Counted from the stretch's first letter, positions 35,066 to 43,858 are shown. The stretch is DNA of 64,000 nt from Nevskiales bacterium (GCA_011526045.1 WYBE01000061.1:1-64000), one strand, 5' to 3'. Notes: generated by a model from the sequence alone, not told the origin. Made by a program: numbers and translations.

Positions 35066-35100
35066 GCCGCGGACTGCGCAGCGCCGTCGATTCGCGGCTC
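35064..35100. other. Inverted repeat between convergent HAD and cysteine-synthase genes
   Basis: GAGCCGCG at 35064-35071 and CGCGGCTC at 35093-35100 form a perfect eight-base stem around a 21-base loop that itself contains CTGCGCAG. It starts in the HAD stop codon and ends 14 bases before the stop of the convergent gene. Its place suggests a two-way transcript end, but no T run follows on either strand. Confidence 0.4.
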
Positions 35101-35113
35101 CTCACCCCGAGGT

Positions 35114-36112
35114 TCAGCGCACGCTGATGAAGGAGTCGAGCTGCACCTGCGGGGTGATGTAGTCGTCCTGCGGCGGCTCGGCCGCGGCGAGTGCAGTCGA
35201 GAGATACTTCTTGTTCGAGTCGCAGATGACGGTGACCACGACCGCATCGTCGCCGAGCTCCTCGCCGAGCTTGATGGCCCCGACGATGTTGGCGCCGGCG
35301 GAGATACCGACCCCCAGCCCGATGCGGTGGCACAGCGCCTGCGACATGAGGATTGCGTCGCCGTCCCAGACATCCACGACCGCATCGAGCTGGTCGAGTT
35401 TCACGATGGAGGGAATGAACTCGTCGCTGATGCCCTGGATGCGATGTGACCCGACCTTCTTCCCGGTGCGCAGCGTCGGGGAGTTGGCCGGTTCCAGCGG
35501 GTGCACCCGCACCTTGCGCCCGTCGCGGCGCAGATAGCGGCCTACACCCATGACCGTGCCGCCGGTTCCGACGCCGGCGATGAAGGCATCTGCCTTGACG
35601 CCGAAGCGGGCGAGTTGCGTCTCGATCTCCGGGCCCGTCATGAGTTCGTGCGCCTCGACGTTGTCGGGGTTGTCGAACTGCCGCGGCAGATACACGTTCG
35701 CGTTTTCGGCGGCGTACTCACGTGTGAGCGCGATCGAGCCGACGAAGCCCCCTTGCGACTTGGCGACCGGGATCACTTCGGCGCCGAGGCTGTGCATGAG
35801 GTGCACGCGCTCGTGGCTCATCCAGTCGGGCATGTAGATGCGCACCCGGTGACCGAGCGCGCGGCCGAGGGCGGAAAACGAGATGCCGGTGTTGCCGCTG
35901 GTCGCCTCGACGATGACGTCGCCGTCCTTCAGTTCACCGCGCTCCTGCGCGCGGCGCAGGATGTGCAGCGCCATGCGGTCCTTGACGCTGCCGGTCATGT
36001 TCATGACCTCGAACTTCGCGTACAGCCGGCGGCGTCGGCCGCCCAACCGGTAACGGATCTCGAGGAGTGGTGTCTGGCCCACCAGGGCCGCCAGGCATTC
36101 GACGGAACGCAT
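35114..36112 (-). CDS. PLP-dependent cysteine synthase family protein
   Basis: A 332-residue fold-type II PLP enzyme. The Schiff-base lysine lies in NMTGSVKDRMALHIL (about residue 44), the substrate loop is EATSGNTGISFSALGRALG and the phosphate-binding glycines are in FIAGVGTGGTVMGVG. These are the marks of the CysK/CysM group, which makes cysteine from O-acetylserine and sulfide. Sequence alone does not separate cysteine synthase from cystathionine beta-synthase or diaminopropionate-type relatives, and no sulphur genes adjoin it. Confidence 0.85.
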   Translation of the reverse strand: MRSVECLAALVGQTPLLEIRYRLGGRRRRLYAKFEVMNMTGSVKDRMALHILRRAQERGELKDGDVIVEATSGNTGISFSALGRALGHRVRIYMPDWMSHERVHLMHSLGAEVIPVAKSQGGFVGSIALTREYAAENANVYLPRQFDNPDNVEAHELMTGPEIETQLARFGVKADAFIAGVGTGGTVMGVGRYLRRDGRKVRVHPLEPANSPTLRTGKKVGSHRIQGISDEFIPSIVKLDQLDAVVDVWDGDAILMSQALCHRIGLGVGISAGANIVGAIKLGEELGDDAVVVTVICDSNKKYLSTALAAAEPPQDDYITPQVQLDSFISVR

Positions 36113-36264
36113 GCAAGCCTGCCATCAGGTCTCTCAACCGGGACAGTGTCCAGTGTACCCGACGTCCCGGGCGCCTGGCGTAAGGGAAAGTTCCCAAGCC
36201 GCGCCGAAAACAGCCGTGATAGGCTTCGCCGAATCCAGGGCCGGGACGATCAGGGCGTCCGATC

Positions 36265-37281
36265 GTGGCAACAACCCCCCATTCGCACGCGCATGATCCC
36301 GACCATCCCCGGGATCACGGGCATGACCATGACCATGACCATGACGCTCATGATGATCATGATCGTCATGAGCGTCATGAGCACCACCATTCCCACGGCC
36401 ATCACCACCATCCGCCGCCCGAGGACCTGAACCGCGCCTTCCTCATCGGTATCAGCCTGAACATGCTCTTCGTGGTGGTGGAGCTGGTGTTTGGCGTAAT
36501 CGCCGACTCGCTCGCACTGATCGCCGATGCGGGCCACAACCTGAGCGATGTCCTGAGCCTGGTGATGGCCTGGGGTGCCGCGCGCCTTGCCAGGCGCGAC
36601 CCGACTCCGCGGCGGACCTACGGTTTCCGGCGCGGCACCATCCTCTCCTCGCTGGTGAGCTCCGTACTGCTGCTGGTCGCCATGGGTGCGATCGGCTGGG
36701 AGGCGCTGCTGCGGTTTCGCGAGCCGGCGCCGGTCGCAGGCTCAGTGATGATCTGGGTCGCGGGCGTGGGCGTGGTGATCAACGGCATTACGGCCTGGCT
36801 CTTCGCCGCCGGACGCCATCACGATCTCAACGTCCGCGCTGCATTCATGCACATGGTGGGAGACGCCGCAGTGTCGGTTGCCGTGGTGCTTGGCGGCATC
36901 GGCGTGCTGACACTCGGTTGGCTGTGGCTCGATCCGGCGATCAGCCTGGTCATCGTCGCGGTGATCGTGGTTGGAACCTGGGACGTACTCACCGAGTCGC
37001 TCGACATGGCCTTCGATGCGGTGCCGAAGGCGATCGATCCACAGGACGTGCGCGAGTTCCTGCGGCAGCTGCCCGGGGTGACCGGCATCCATGACCTGCA
37101 CATCTGGGCAATGAGCACGACGGAAACGGCACTGACCGCGCACCTGGTGATCCCCGCCGGCCTGAAGGACGATCGCTTCCTGCGCGATGTCGCCGGGGAG
37201 CTCGAGCACCGCTTCCGCATCGGTCACGCCACGCTGCAGGTCGAGCACGGCGTAGGGCCAGCCTGCGACCAGAACTGCTGA
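36265..37281 (+). CDS. Cation diffusion facilitator with His-rich N-terminus (zinc exporter type)
   Basis: A 338-residue inner-membrane metal/proton antiporter. The first 50 residues are mostly His and Asp (HDHDHDHDAHDDHD and similar), a likely metal-binding tail. Six helices follow; the metal-site motif is ADSLALIADAGHNLSDVLSL in helix II and HMVGDAAVSVAVV in helix V, and a C-terminal cytoplasmic domain starts near DVLTESLDMAFDAVPKAID. HxxxD pairs in helices II and V favour zinc. The GTG at 36265 is the start that keeps the whole His-rich tail. Confidence 0.9.
   Translation: MATTPHSHAHDPDHPRDHGHDHDHDHDAHDDHDRHERHEHHHSHGHHHHPPPEDLNRAFLIGISLNMLFVVVELVFGVIADSLALIADAGHNLSDVLSLVMAWGAARLARRDPTPRRTYGFRRGTILSSLVSSVLLLVAMGAIGWEALLRFREPAPVAGSVMIWVAGVGVVINGITAWLFAAGRHHDLNVRAAFMHMVGDAAVSVAVVLGGIGVLTLGWLWLDPAISLVIVAVIVVGTWDVLTESLDMAFDAVPKAIDPQDVREFLRQLPGVTGIHDLHIWAMSTTETALTAHLVIPAGLKDDRFLRDVAGELEHRFRIGHATLQVEHGVGPACDQNC
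36322..36345 (+). repeat. (CATGAC)4 microsatellite encoding His-Asp
   Basis: Four exact copies of CATGAC, with degenerate copies further on, encode the alternating His-Asp part of the exporter tail. Six-base units keep the frame, so slippage would lengthen or shorten the metal-binding tail without a frameshift. Confidence 0.8.
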
Positions 37282-37321
37282 ACCACCGCTGTCACGACGG
37301 CGACCCGACCGCCGACGCGCA

Positions 37322-39199
37322 TCACCCCGCGAGCAGGCGGTTCACCCGCTGCACGAACGCACCGGGGTCCTTCAGCGGCCGGCCTTCGGTGAGCAGCGCC
37401 TGCTCGAACAGCACCTGGGCAAGGTCGCCGAACCGTGCCTCGCCCTGCTCGGTGGCAAGCCGCTTCAACAGCGCGTGGGCCGGGTTGATCTCCAGGATCG
37501 GCCGCGCATCCGGCACCGCCTGGCCCGAGGCCGCAAGAATCCGCCGTAACTGCGGCCCCATGTCGAACTCGCCCATCGACAGGCAGGCAGGCGATTCCGT
37601 CAGCCGCTCGCTGACGCAGACTTTCTCGACCTCGTCGCCGAGCGCCGCCTTCAGGCGCTCGAGCAGCGCTGCGTGCTCGCCGGCCGGTGCATCGGATTCG
37701 TCCTTTCCGTCGCCCTCGCCTTCCTCGAGGTCGAGTTCGCCACGGCGGATGTCGCGGAACTTCAGCTCGGCGAACTCGGCGAGGTGGCCGGTTACCCACT
37801 CGTCGATCGGATCGGTGAGGAGCAGCACCTCCAGGTTGCGCTTGCGGAAAATCTCGAGATGCGGGCTGCTGCGGGCCGCGGCCAGGCTGTCGGCGGTCAG
37901 GTACCAGATGTGGCGCTGCCCCGCGGGGGCACCGGCACGATAATCGTCGAGGCTGCGGTCCGGCTCGTCGCCGGCCGAGCGCGTGCTGGTGAAACGCAAC
38001 AGCTTCGCAATGCGCTCACGGTTCGCGTGATCCTCCGCTGGTCCTTCCTTGAGCACGCGGCCGAATTCCTTCCAGAACCCGGCGTATTTCGCCGGATCGT
38101 CGGCCGCGAGTTTTTCCAGCAGGTCGAGCACGCGCCGCGCCAGCCCGCCGCGGATCGCCTCCACCTCCGGATCGTGCTGCAGCAGCTCCCGCGACACGTT
38201 CAACGACAACTCGTCGGCATCTATCACGCCGCGCATGAACCGCAGGTACAGCGGCAGAAACTGCTCGGCGTCGTCGAGGATGAAAACGCGCCGGACGTAG
38301 AGCTTCAGGCCACGTGGCTTCTCGCGGTTCCACAGGTCGAACGGGGCGCGCGCCGGCAGAAAGAGCAGGCTCGTGTAGACGCGCTTGCCTTCGACGCGGT
38401 TGTGGCTCCAGAGCAAAGGCTCGGTGAAGTCATGGGAAATGTGCTTGTAGAACTCTTTGTATTCCTCGTCCGCAATCTCCCCCTTGGGACGCGTCCACAA
38501 GGCGCGGGCGGCGTTGACCGCCTCTTCGCGCGTCTCCTCGACGTCTTTCGCCGTGGCGCCCGCCTTGCGCATCAGCACCGGGAATGCGATGTGGTCGGAA
38601 TACCTCCGGATCAGCGCCCGCAGGCGGAAATCGTCGGCGAACTCCGTCGCGTCGGAACGCAGGTGCAGCGTCACCTGGGTGCCGCGCTCGGCACGCTCCA
38701 CCGTCTCCACGGTGAACTCGCCGTCGCCGGCGGACTCCCAGCGTACGCCCTGCTCCGGCCCGAGACCGGCGCGACGCGTCAGTACTTCCACGCGGTCGGC
38801 CACGGTGAACGCCGAATAAAAGCCGACACCGAACTGGCCGATCAGGTTCACGTCCTGCTTCTGGTCGCCGCTCAGGCGGCGCACGAACTCGGCTGTACCG
38901 GACCGCGCAATCGTGCCGAGCTGCTGGACGACCTCGTCACGGGACATGCCGATGCCGTTGTCGCTGATCGAGAGGGTGCCGGCCCCGGCGTCGATTGCGA
39001 CCCGGATCGCGAGTTCGGGGTCCTCCGCGAGATACTCCGGATGCGCGATCGCCTCGAAGCGCAGCTTGTCGGCGGCGTCCGAGGCATTGGAAATCAGCTC
39101 CCGCAGAAAGATCTCGCGGTTGCTGTAGAGCGAATGGATCATCAGGTGAAGCAGTTGCTTCACCTCAGCCTGGAAGCCGTGGGTCTCGCGTGTCGTCAT
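37322..39199 (-). CDS. htpG: Molecular chaperone HtpG (Hsp90)
   Basis: A 625-residue bacterial Hsp90. The GHKL ATPase domain has [33 protein letters not shown] and [11 protein letters not shown]; the middle domain has [19 protein letters not shown] and [15 protein letters not shown]; the C-terminal dimerisation domain ends [11 protein letters not shown]...[13 protein letters not shown]. The ATG at 39199 ([10 protein letters not shown]) fits the family start. Upstream is a good heat-shock promoter. Confidence 0.97.
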   Translation of the reverse strand: MTTRETHGFQAEVKQLLHLMIHSLYSNREIFLRELISNASDAADKLRFEAIAHPEYLAEDPELAIRVAIDAGAGTLSISDNGIGMSRDEVVQQLGTIARSGTAEFVRRLSGDQKQDVNLIGQFGVGFYSAFTVADRVEVLTRRAGLGPEQGVRWESAGDGEFTVETVERAERGTQVTLHLRSDATEFADDFRLRALIRRYSDHIAFPVLMRKAGATAKDVEETREEAVNAARALWTRPKGEIADEEYKEFYKHISHDFTEPLLWSHNRVEGKRVYTSLLFLPARAPFDLWNREKPRGLKLYVRRVFILDDAEQFLPLYLRFMRGVIDADELSLNVSRELLQHDPEVEAIRGGLARRVLDLLEKLAADDPAKYAGFWKEFGRVLKEGPAEDHANRERIAKLLRFTSTRSAGDEPDRSLDDYRAGAPAGQRHIWYLTADSLAAARSSPHLEIFRKRNLEVLLLTDPIDEWVTGHLAEFAELKFRDIRRGELDLEEGEGDGKDESDAPAGEHAALLERLKAALGDEVEKVCVSERLTESPACLSMGEFDMGPQLRRILAASGQAVPDARPILEINPAHALLKRLATEQGEARFGDLAQVLFEQALLTEGRPLKDPGAFVQRVNRLLAG

Positions 39200-39250
39200 T
39201 GCATTGGCCTTTGCTGGCGGCAAACGGTCGTGCCGGACCGGGGGTCCGCA

Positions 39251-39280
39251 TAAATAAGGACCGCGGCGCCGGATTTCAAG
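39251..39280 (-). promoter_or_regulatory. Heat-shock (sigma-32, RpoH) promoter of htpG
   Basis: On the minus strand CTTGAA (39275-39280) is followed after 15 bases by CCTTATTTA (39251-39259). This matches the sigma-32 pattern CTTGAA-N13-15-CCCCATNTA at all six -35 bases and most of the -10. Transcription would start near 39243, giving a 44-base leader before htpG. It fits the known heat-shock control of htpG. Confidence 0.7.
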
Positions 39281-39426
39281 CGGCACACGGCCCCAGGTCC
39301 GGCCGGTGCACGAATCCCCTTATGGCCACCGCGCCCTGGCGCAGCCCCGGCCGCTTCCGGGCTACGTGCCTCGCGGTCGCCAGCCATCCCGGCCGTGGCG
39401 TCGATGACGGCCTTGCCCGCCTGCGC

Positions 39427-39471
39427 TAAATGAATAAAATATATACCCATATAAGCCATGATTATAAAAAC
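39427..39471 (+). promoter_or_regulatory. AT-rich island upstream of the DUF6356 gene
   Basis: This roughly 45-base stretch is about 80% A+T in an otherwise GC-rich region. It contains the inverted repeat TATAT-N4-ATATA (39440-39453), TATAAG and TATAAA. It lies about 65 bases upstream of the small DUF6356 gene and probably holds its promoter and perhaps an operator. A clear -35/-10 pair could not be fixed. The rest of the 39200-39535 gap holds the htpG promoter and nothing else recognisable. Confidence 0.45.
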
Positions 39472-39535
39472 CCCGTTGCTCGTTGGTATCCACCGATCGG
39501 GCGACCCGGGGGGCCGTGAAGGAGCAGGTCGCAAC

Positions 39536-39814
39536 ATGAGCAAGATCAAGGCGCTGTTCACTGAGCACCCGGCATCCGTCGGCGAAACCTATGTGCAGCA
39601 CATGGGGAGCGCTTCGAGCTTCGCCCTGCATATGATCGGTGCCGGGGTGTGCTGCTTCATTCACGGGCTGTTGCCCTTCCTGTTCGTGAAAACCGGCAGC
39701 AATACGATCACCCGCCTGCATGACCGCATGGTCGTGAATCGTGACCGCCGGCCGCGCCTGGACGTGGCCCAGGGCGGCGCGACCGCTGGCGCGGACACCA
39801 TCGGCGCCGGCTAG
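39536..39814 (+). CDS. DUF6356 family small membrane protein
   Basis: A 92-residue protein that begins MSKIKALFTEHPASVGETYV, a block I recognise as the start of the DUF6356 family (capsule-biosynthesis-type annotation in some databases). A hydrophobic stretch FALHMIGAGVCCFIHGLLPFLF forms one or two membrane segments and is followed by a basic tail. Function is unknown. The ATG at 39536 fits the family. An ATG at 39458, in the same frame, would add 26 non-conserved residues. Confidence 0.8.
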   Translation: MSKIKALFTEHPASVGETYVQHMGSASSFALHMIGAGVCCFIHGLLPFLFVKTGSNTITRLHDRMVVNRDRRPRLDVAQGGATAGADTIGAG

Positions 39815-39861
39815 CCGCGTCTCACCGGCCCCATCACTCAACCAGCAGGACTCCTGGCGCA

Positions 39862-40953
39862 ATGAGCGCTGTCATGCGCGATGCCCTGCGGGCGTCGGTC
39901 ATTCCGGGTCTCGCCGTCGTCGCGGCCATCGCCCTGTCCTCCCGGCTGGTGGCGGAATTCCTCGGCAGCGCGATCTTCAGCCTCGGCCATAGCCCGGTCA
40001 GCCCGGTGATGATCGCGGTGCTTGCCGGAATCGCCGTGCGCAACACGATCGGCGTCAGTCCGCTCCAGGACAAAGGCCTCGCGCTCGCGACCGGAACCCT
40101 GCTTCGCTGCGGACTCGCCCTGGTCGGGCTGCGCCTCACGCTGAGCAGTATCGGCGTGCTCGGACTGCGCGCCCTGCCGGTGGTCGCCGGGTGCCTGGCG
40201 GTTGCCTGGCTGGCCATTCCGCGCATCGCACGCAGTCTCGGCCTGCGGGGCGCGCTGGTGTCGTTGCTCACCGTCGGCACCAGCATCTGCGGCTGCACGG
40301 CGGTGATGGCGGTTGCGCCCGTTTTGAAAGCCCGCGCCGCCGAGACCGGTTATGCCGTCACCATAGTGGTCGTCATCGGGCTTGCCGGCGCGCTGCTCTA
40401 CCCGGCCCTCGCGCACACGCTGTTTGCGGACGCGCCGGCCGCCGCCGGTGTATTCCTCGGCACGGCCATCCACGACACCTCGCAGGTCATGGGTGCGGCC
40501 TTGATCTACAGCGACCAGTACCTCGCCCCGGAGGCGCTCGAAGCCGCAACGGTTACCAAGCTGATGCGTAACCTCACGCTGGTGCTCGTCGTCCCGGTGC
40601 TGGCTGCCATGCAGGCGCGTGCCGGCGCGGCCGCCAGCGGCACCGGCTCGCTTTCACTGCGGAAACTGGTGCCGGGCTTCGTGTTTGCGTTCGTCGGGCT
40701 GGCGGCACTGCGCTCGCTCGGCGACGTTTTCGGCGCATCCAGCCCGGCCTTCGTCGAACACCTGTGGCAGCCCGCCCTGGCACTGGCCGCGCAGCTCAGC
40801 GAGCTGCTGCTGATCGTCGGGATGGCGGGCGTCGGGCTCAACGTCGAGTTGCGCGACCTGCGCCATGTCGGCTGGCAGCCGCTTGCCGCCGGGCTGATTG
40901 CCGCGTTGCTGCTCGCGACGACGAGCCTCGCCCTGATCTCAGCGTTGCTCTGA
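39862..40953 (+). CDS. yeiH: YeiH family (UPF0324) putative sulfate exporter
   Basis: A 363-residue permease with about ten membrane helices. Family motifs are SPVMIAVLAGIAVRNTIG, LLRCGLALVGLRLTLSSIG, SICGCTAVMAVAPVLKA and the GTAIHDTSQVMGAALIYSD segment that is strongly conserved in YeiH. The sulfate-export role is only a database label. The gene converges on a three-gene run of small unknown proteins; its stop is eight bases from theirs. Confidence 0.88.
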   Translation: MSAVMRDALRASVIPGLAVVAAIALSSRLVAEFLGSAIFSLGHSPVSPVMIAVLAGIAVRNTIGVSPLQDKGLALATGTLLRCGLALVGLRLTLSSIGVLGLRALPVVAGCLAVAWLAIPRIARSLGLRGALVSLLTVGTSICGCTAVMAVAPVLKARAAETGYAVTIVVVIGLAGALLYPALAHTLFADAPAAAGVFLGTAIHDTSQVMGAALIYSDQYLAPEALEAATVTKLMRNLTLVLVVPVLAAMQARAGAAASGTGSLSLRKLVPGFVFAFVGLAALRSLGDVFGASSPAFVEHLWQPALALAAQLSELLLIVGMAGVGLNVELRDLRHVGWQPLAAGLIAALLLATTSLALISALL

Positions 40954-40961
40954 GTCCGCGC

Positions 40962-41123
40962 TCAGATATACGGCGTCAGCACTGTCGCAGGCACGAACAG
41001 CACCGCCGCCATGATGAGTGCCGCGCGCAGCCGCCGGCCCCAGTAGCCGATACACACGAGCCGCACTGCGCCGGCAAGCCCGTCGAGTGCGTCGAGCAGC
41101 CTGAGCGCGCGCTCCGGTTGCAT
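40962..41123 (-). CDS. Small membrane-anchored protein of unknown function
   Basis: A 53-residue protein, third of a small-gene run. Its first half is helical and charged (MQPERALRLLDALDGLAGAV). The second half has one hydrophobic segment, LIMAAVLFVPATVLTPYI, preceded by GYWGRRLRAA, suggesting a C-terminal membrane anchor. No family is recognised. It starts 20 bases after the preceding small gene. The short length and lack of known homologues keep the call modest. Confidence 0.45.
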   Translation of the reverse strand: MQPERALRLLDALDGLAGAVRLVCIGYWGRRLRAALIMAAVLFVPATVLTPYI

Positions 41124-41143
41124 CGCGAAGGAAACCGGCCGCT

Positions 41144-41434
41144 TCAGCGCTTGCGGCCCGGACGCACGACGAACAGCGATGGCCGGTCGGCGGCCTTCGC
41201 AGTGCCGCCCGGCATCTCCTCGTCGGTCTGCAGCCGGCGGCGCACGCTGTCCAGCGCCCACTCGACCCAGGCCCGGCGGGCGACTGTGTCCTGGTTCCGG
41301 ATGATGTCTTCGTTGTCGTCCCTGTCCGACATATTCTGTTTTTTTATGGTTGCGGCTTGTTGTTCGAAATCCGGACTCCGCGGATTCGGCATCGGCAAAG
41401 GCGTCGGGCTCGCGCCTTCGGTATCAGCTTGCAC
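41144..41434 (-). CDS. Small hypothetical protein, coupled to the preceding small gene
   Basis: A 95-residue soluble, charged protein. The GTG start overlaps the stop of the gene before it (TAGTG), pointing to translational coupling. An internal ATG preceded by a run of seven A residues would give a 61-residue form starting MSDRDDNEDIIRNQ. The segment RRAWVEWALDSVRRRLQTDEE resembles a tryptophan motif found twice in the preceding protein. No family is recognised. Confidence 0.5.
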   Translation of the reverse strand: MQADTEGASPTPLPMPNPRSPDFEQQAATIKKQNMSDRDDNEDIIRNQDTVARRAWVEWALDSVRRRLQTDEEMPGGTAKAADRPSLFVVRPGRKR

Positions 41435-41724
41435 TATTCGTCCTGCTTCCAGTCACGGCGGACCTTGTCCGACCAGTTGCGGTATCCCTTCCAGGTGTAG
41501 AGGGCCGGATCGATCGGCGTGCGGCGTTTGTCGGGCTGCTGCACCCGATTCAGCCAGCGTCGGTAGGAATCCCAAGCGCCCATGTCCCGACCGTCAGGCG
41601 TGACCAGGTTGCGAACCCGGCCGTTGCGCAAAGCGCTTTCGTAGGCCGACTTGCCGTCGGCCACGACCTCGCCCGATGCCTCGTCGGACCCTGGGGGCGA
41701 ATTGTTTTTATTGTAATTGCTCAT
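41434..41724 (-). CDS. Small hypothetical protein with two Trp-Tyr-Arg-Trp repeats
   Basis: A 96-residue hydrophilic protein, first of the trio. After an Asn/Lys-rich start (MSNYNKNNSPPG), it contains two related motifs, WDSYRRWLNRVQQPDKR and WKGYRNWSDKVRRDW, both of the form W-x-x-Y-R-x-W-x-x-(R/K)-V. The ATG at 41724 follows GGGGACAGTCACC, with GGGGA as a likely ribosome site. No family is recognised. The AT-rich 5' end contrasts with the rest of the region and is common at efficiently translated starts. Confidence 0.55.
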   Translation of the reverse strand: MSNYNKNNSPPGSDEASGEVVADGKSAYESALRNGRVRNLVTPDGRDMGAWDSYRRWLNRVQQPDKRRTPIDPALYTWKGYRNWSDKVRRDWKQDE

Positions 41725-41864
41725 GGTGACTGTCCCCGAACCTCCACACTGCAATCAGCTTATGAAGAGGCACGTGCGCCATCGAGGAACCATGTCACAG
41801 GCATTTCGATTTAACAGCGACGTTATGCGACGCATCGCGCGCCGCCGGTCCGCCGGGCCTGGCT

Positions 41865-43238
41865 CTACACGACGAGGCGATAACAGGGCTGGTAGACGCG
41901 ACCGGGAAGGCGCATGCGGTTCGCCGCGACGAACGCAGCGAGCAGGCGGTCGAGCTCACCCATCAGCGCGGGCTCGCCGGAGAGTTCGAACGGCCCGTGG
42001 CGTTCGATCGCGCGGATACCGTCGTCCTTGACGTTGCCGGAGACCAGCCCGGAGAAGGCCTTGCGCAGGCTGGCCGCGAGACGCGGCGCATCCTCGCCAC
42101 GGAACAGCTGCAGGGCGGCCATGCTCTCGTGAGTCGCCCGGAACGGACGCTGGAAATCCATGTCGATGTGCAGCCGCCAGTTGAAATAGTACGCGTCGCT
42201 GTGAGCATGGCGGAAATCGCGCACGCGTTGCAGCCCGGCGCGGATTTCGGCAGCCACCGCCCCCGGGTCACCGACGCTGATGCGGTAGCGCTGCTGGGCC
42301 TCCCGGCCGAGGGTCGCGCCGATGAAGCGGTCAATCTGCTCGAAGTAAGGCCGGCTGGACTCCGGCCCGGTCAGGAGCACCGGCAGCGGAATGTCGCGGT
42401 TGTGCGGATGCAGCAGGATGCCGAGCAGGAACAGGAACTCCTCGGCCGTACCGACCCCACCGGGAAAGATCACGATCGCGTGGGCAATGCGCAGAAACGC
42501 CTCGAGGCGTTTCTCCATGTCCGGCATGATCACCAGCTTGTTGACGATCGGGTTCGGCGACTCCGCCGCGATGATTCCGGGCTCGGTGATGCCAACATAG
42601 CGGCCATCGGCGACACGCTGCTTGGCGTGACCGACCGCCGCGCCCTTCATCGGGCCTTTCATGGCGCCGCTGCCGCAGCCGGTGCACACACTCATGCCGC
42701 GCAGTCCGATTTCGTAGCCGACCTTCTTCGAGTAGTCGTACTCCTCGCGGCTGATGGCGTGCCCGCCCCAGCACACGACGAGATCGGGTTCGCCGGCGCG
42801 CAGCGCTCCGGCATTGCGCAGGATGTGGAAGACCGCATTGGTGATGCCGTCGCTGCTGCCAAGGTCGAACTGCGCTCCGCTGGCGACCTCGGTATTGATG
42901 AACACCACGTCGCGCAGCACCGCGAACAGGAGCTCGCGGATGCCGCGGATCATCCGCCCATCGACAAACGCTGCCGGCGGCGCGTTCTTCAGCGCCAGCT
43001 TGACGCCACGATCCTGCTGCACGATGTAAACGTCGAAATCCTGATACTTCTCCAGCACTTCCCGGGTGTCGTCGCTCTGGCCACCGACGTTCAGGATGGC
43101 CAGAGCGCAACGCCGCAGCACCTCGTGCTGGCCACCCTCTCCCGTGCTGCGCAGCCGGTTGACCTCGTGCTGGGACAGCAGCTCCAGGCTGCCCTCGGGC
43201 ATGACTTCGACCAGGGATTGCGCGGGGCCATTGCTCAT
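41865..43238 (-). CDS. ppnN: Pyrimidine/purine nucleotide 5'-monophosphate nucleosidase PpnN
   Basis: A 457-residue enzyme (formerly YgdH) that splits nucleoside monophosphates to free base and ribose 5-phosphate; in E. coli it is stimulated by (p)ppGpp. The central Rossmann LOG-type domain shows VCWGGHAISREEYDY, GCGSGAMKGPMKGAA and the signature IVIFPGGVGTAEEFLFLLG. The PpnN-specific N-terminal (PEGSLELLSQHEVNRL) and C-terminal domains are both present, so this is the long form. Length is normal. Confidence 0.94.
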   Translation of the reverse strand: MSNGPAQSLVEVMPEGSLELLSQHEVNRLRSTGEGGQHEVLRRCALAILNVGGQSDDTREVLEKYQDFDVYIVQQDRGVKLALKNAPPAAFVDGRMIRGIRELLFAVLRDVVFINTEVASGAQFDLGSSDGITNAVFHILRNAGALRAGEPDLVVCWGGHAISREEYDYSKKVGYEIGLRGMSVCTGCGSGAMKGPMKGAAVGHAKQRVADGRYVGITEPGIIAAESPNPIVNKLVIMPDMEKRLEAFLRIAHAIVIFPGGVGTAEEFLFLLGILLHPHNRDIPLPVLLTGPESSRPYFEQIDRFIGATLGREAQQRYRISVGDPGAVAAEIRAGLQRVRDFRHAHSDAYYFNWRLHIDMDFQRPFRATHESMAALQLFRGEDAPRLAASLRKAFSGLVSGNVKDDGIRAIERHGPFELSGEPALMGELDRLLAAFVAANRMRLPGRVYQPCYRLVV

Positions 43239-43269
43239 GGGTCGCTTCGATGTCTGGGCATTGCAGGCT

Positions 43270-43302
43270 CCCGGGTGGGGGGTGGGTAACCCTCCACCCG
43301 GG
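43270..43302. other. Strong hairpin between the L,D-transpeptidase gene and ppnN
   Basis: CCCGGGTGGGGG at 43270-43281 pairs with CCTCCACCCGGG at 43291-43302 over 12 base pairs (one G-T), leaving a nine-base loop. It sits in the 79-base gap between the two minus-strand genes. With no T run after it, it may stabilise or pause the transcript rather than end it. Confidence 0.6.
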
Positions 43303-43317
43303 TGGCTGCGCGCCCTG

Positions 43318-43836
43318 CTAGGGAAGAATGTCGATCGGGGTATTGCGGCCGGTCATCAGCCAGATATCCACCATGTCGGAGTTGGACACGGCGATGCAGC
43401 CATTGGTCCAGTCGACGCGGCGATAGTACTCCGGCGACCGCGTGGGATTGTTGGGTTGCCCGTGGATCATGATCGAGCCACCGGGGTCATAGCCCTTTGC
43501 CCGCGAACGGCGGGTATCGGTCACGCTCGGATAGGAAATGAGTATGGCGAGGAAGTAGTCGCTGTCCGCATTGCGCTCGATGAGTTCGTAGCTGCCCTCC
43601 GGGGTACGGAAGTCACCCTCGCGCAGCTTGTCACCTTCGGGCGCGAGCCCGAGCGCCACGTCGAAACTGCGCAGCACCGCATCACCCTTCATGAGGTAGA
43701 GCTTGCGCTCGGACTTGCGCACCAGCACCCGGTCGGCGCGGTCGAAGCTGACCGCCGCGAGCGGCCCCGGGCCCGGCGCTGACAGGCCAGCGGCGAGCAG
43801 CGCAACGATGGCGGCGGCGGGCAGGAATCGTGTCAT
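43318..43836 (-). CDS. L,D-transpeptidase (YkuD domain, YafK-like)
   Basis: A 172-residue periplasmic enzyme acting on peptidoglycan. A signal peptide (residues 1-28, FLPAAAIVALLAAGLSA) is followed by the YkuD domain: VLVRKSERKLYLMKGD at the start, then the catalytic pair SIMIHGQPNN and DWTNGCIAVSN containing His and Cys. It could cross-link stem peptides, anchor proteins or, like some E. coli members, cleave bonds; this cannot be told from sequence. It lies 22 bases behind mltD, a fellow cell-wall enzyme. Confidence 0.92.
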   Translation of the reverse strand: MTRFLPAAAIVALLAAGLSAPGPGPLAAVSFDRADRVLVRKSERKLYLMKGDAVLRSFDVALGLAPEGDKLREGDFRTPEGSYELIERNADSDYFLAILISYPSVTDTRRSRAKGYDPGGSIMIHGQPNNPTRSPEYYRRVDWTNGCIAVSNSDMVDIWLMTGRNTPIDILP

Positions 43837-43858
43837 GGCAGACGGCTCTCGGGACTGT

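Noticed and set aside
36322..36420. A non-coding satellite repeat
   Set aside because: It is the coding sequence of the His-rich tail of the cation exporter.
39458..39535. An earlier ATG for the DUF6356 gene
   Set aside because: The extra residues are not part of the family, and the AT-rich promoter would then overlap the start codon region.
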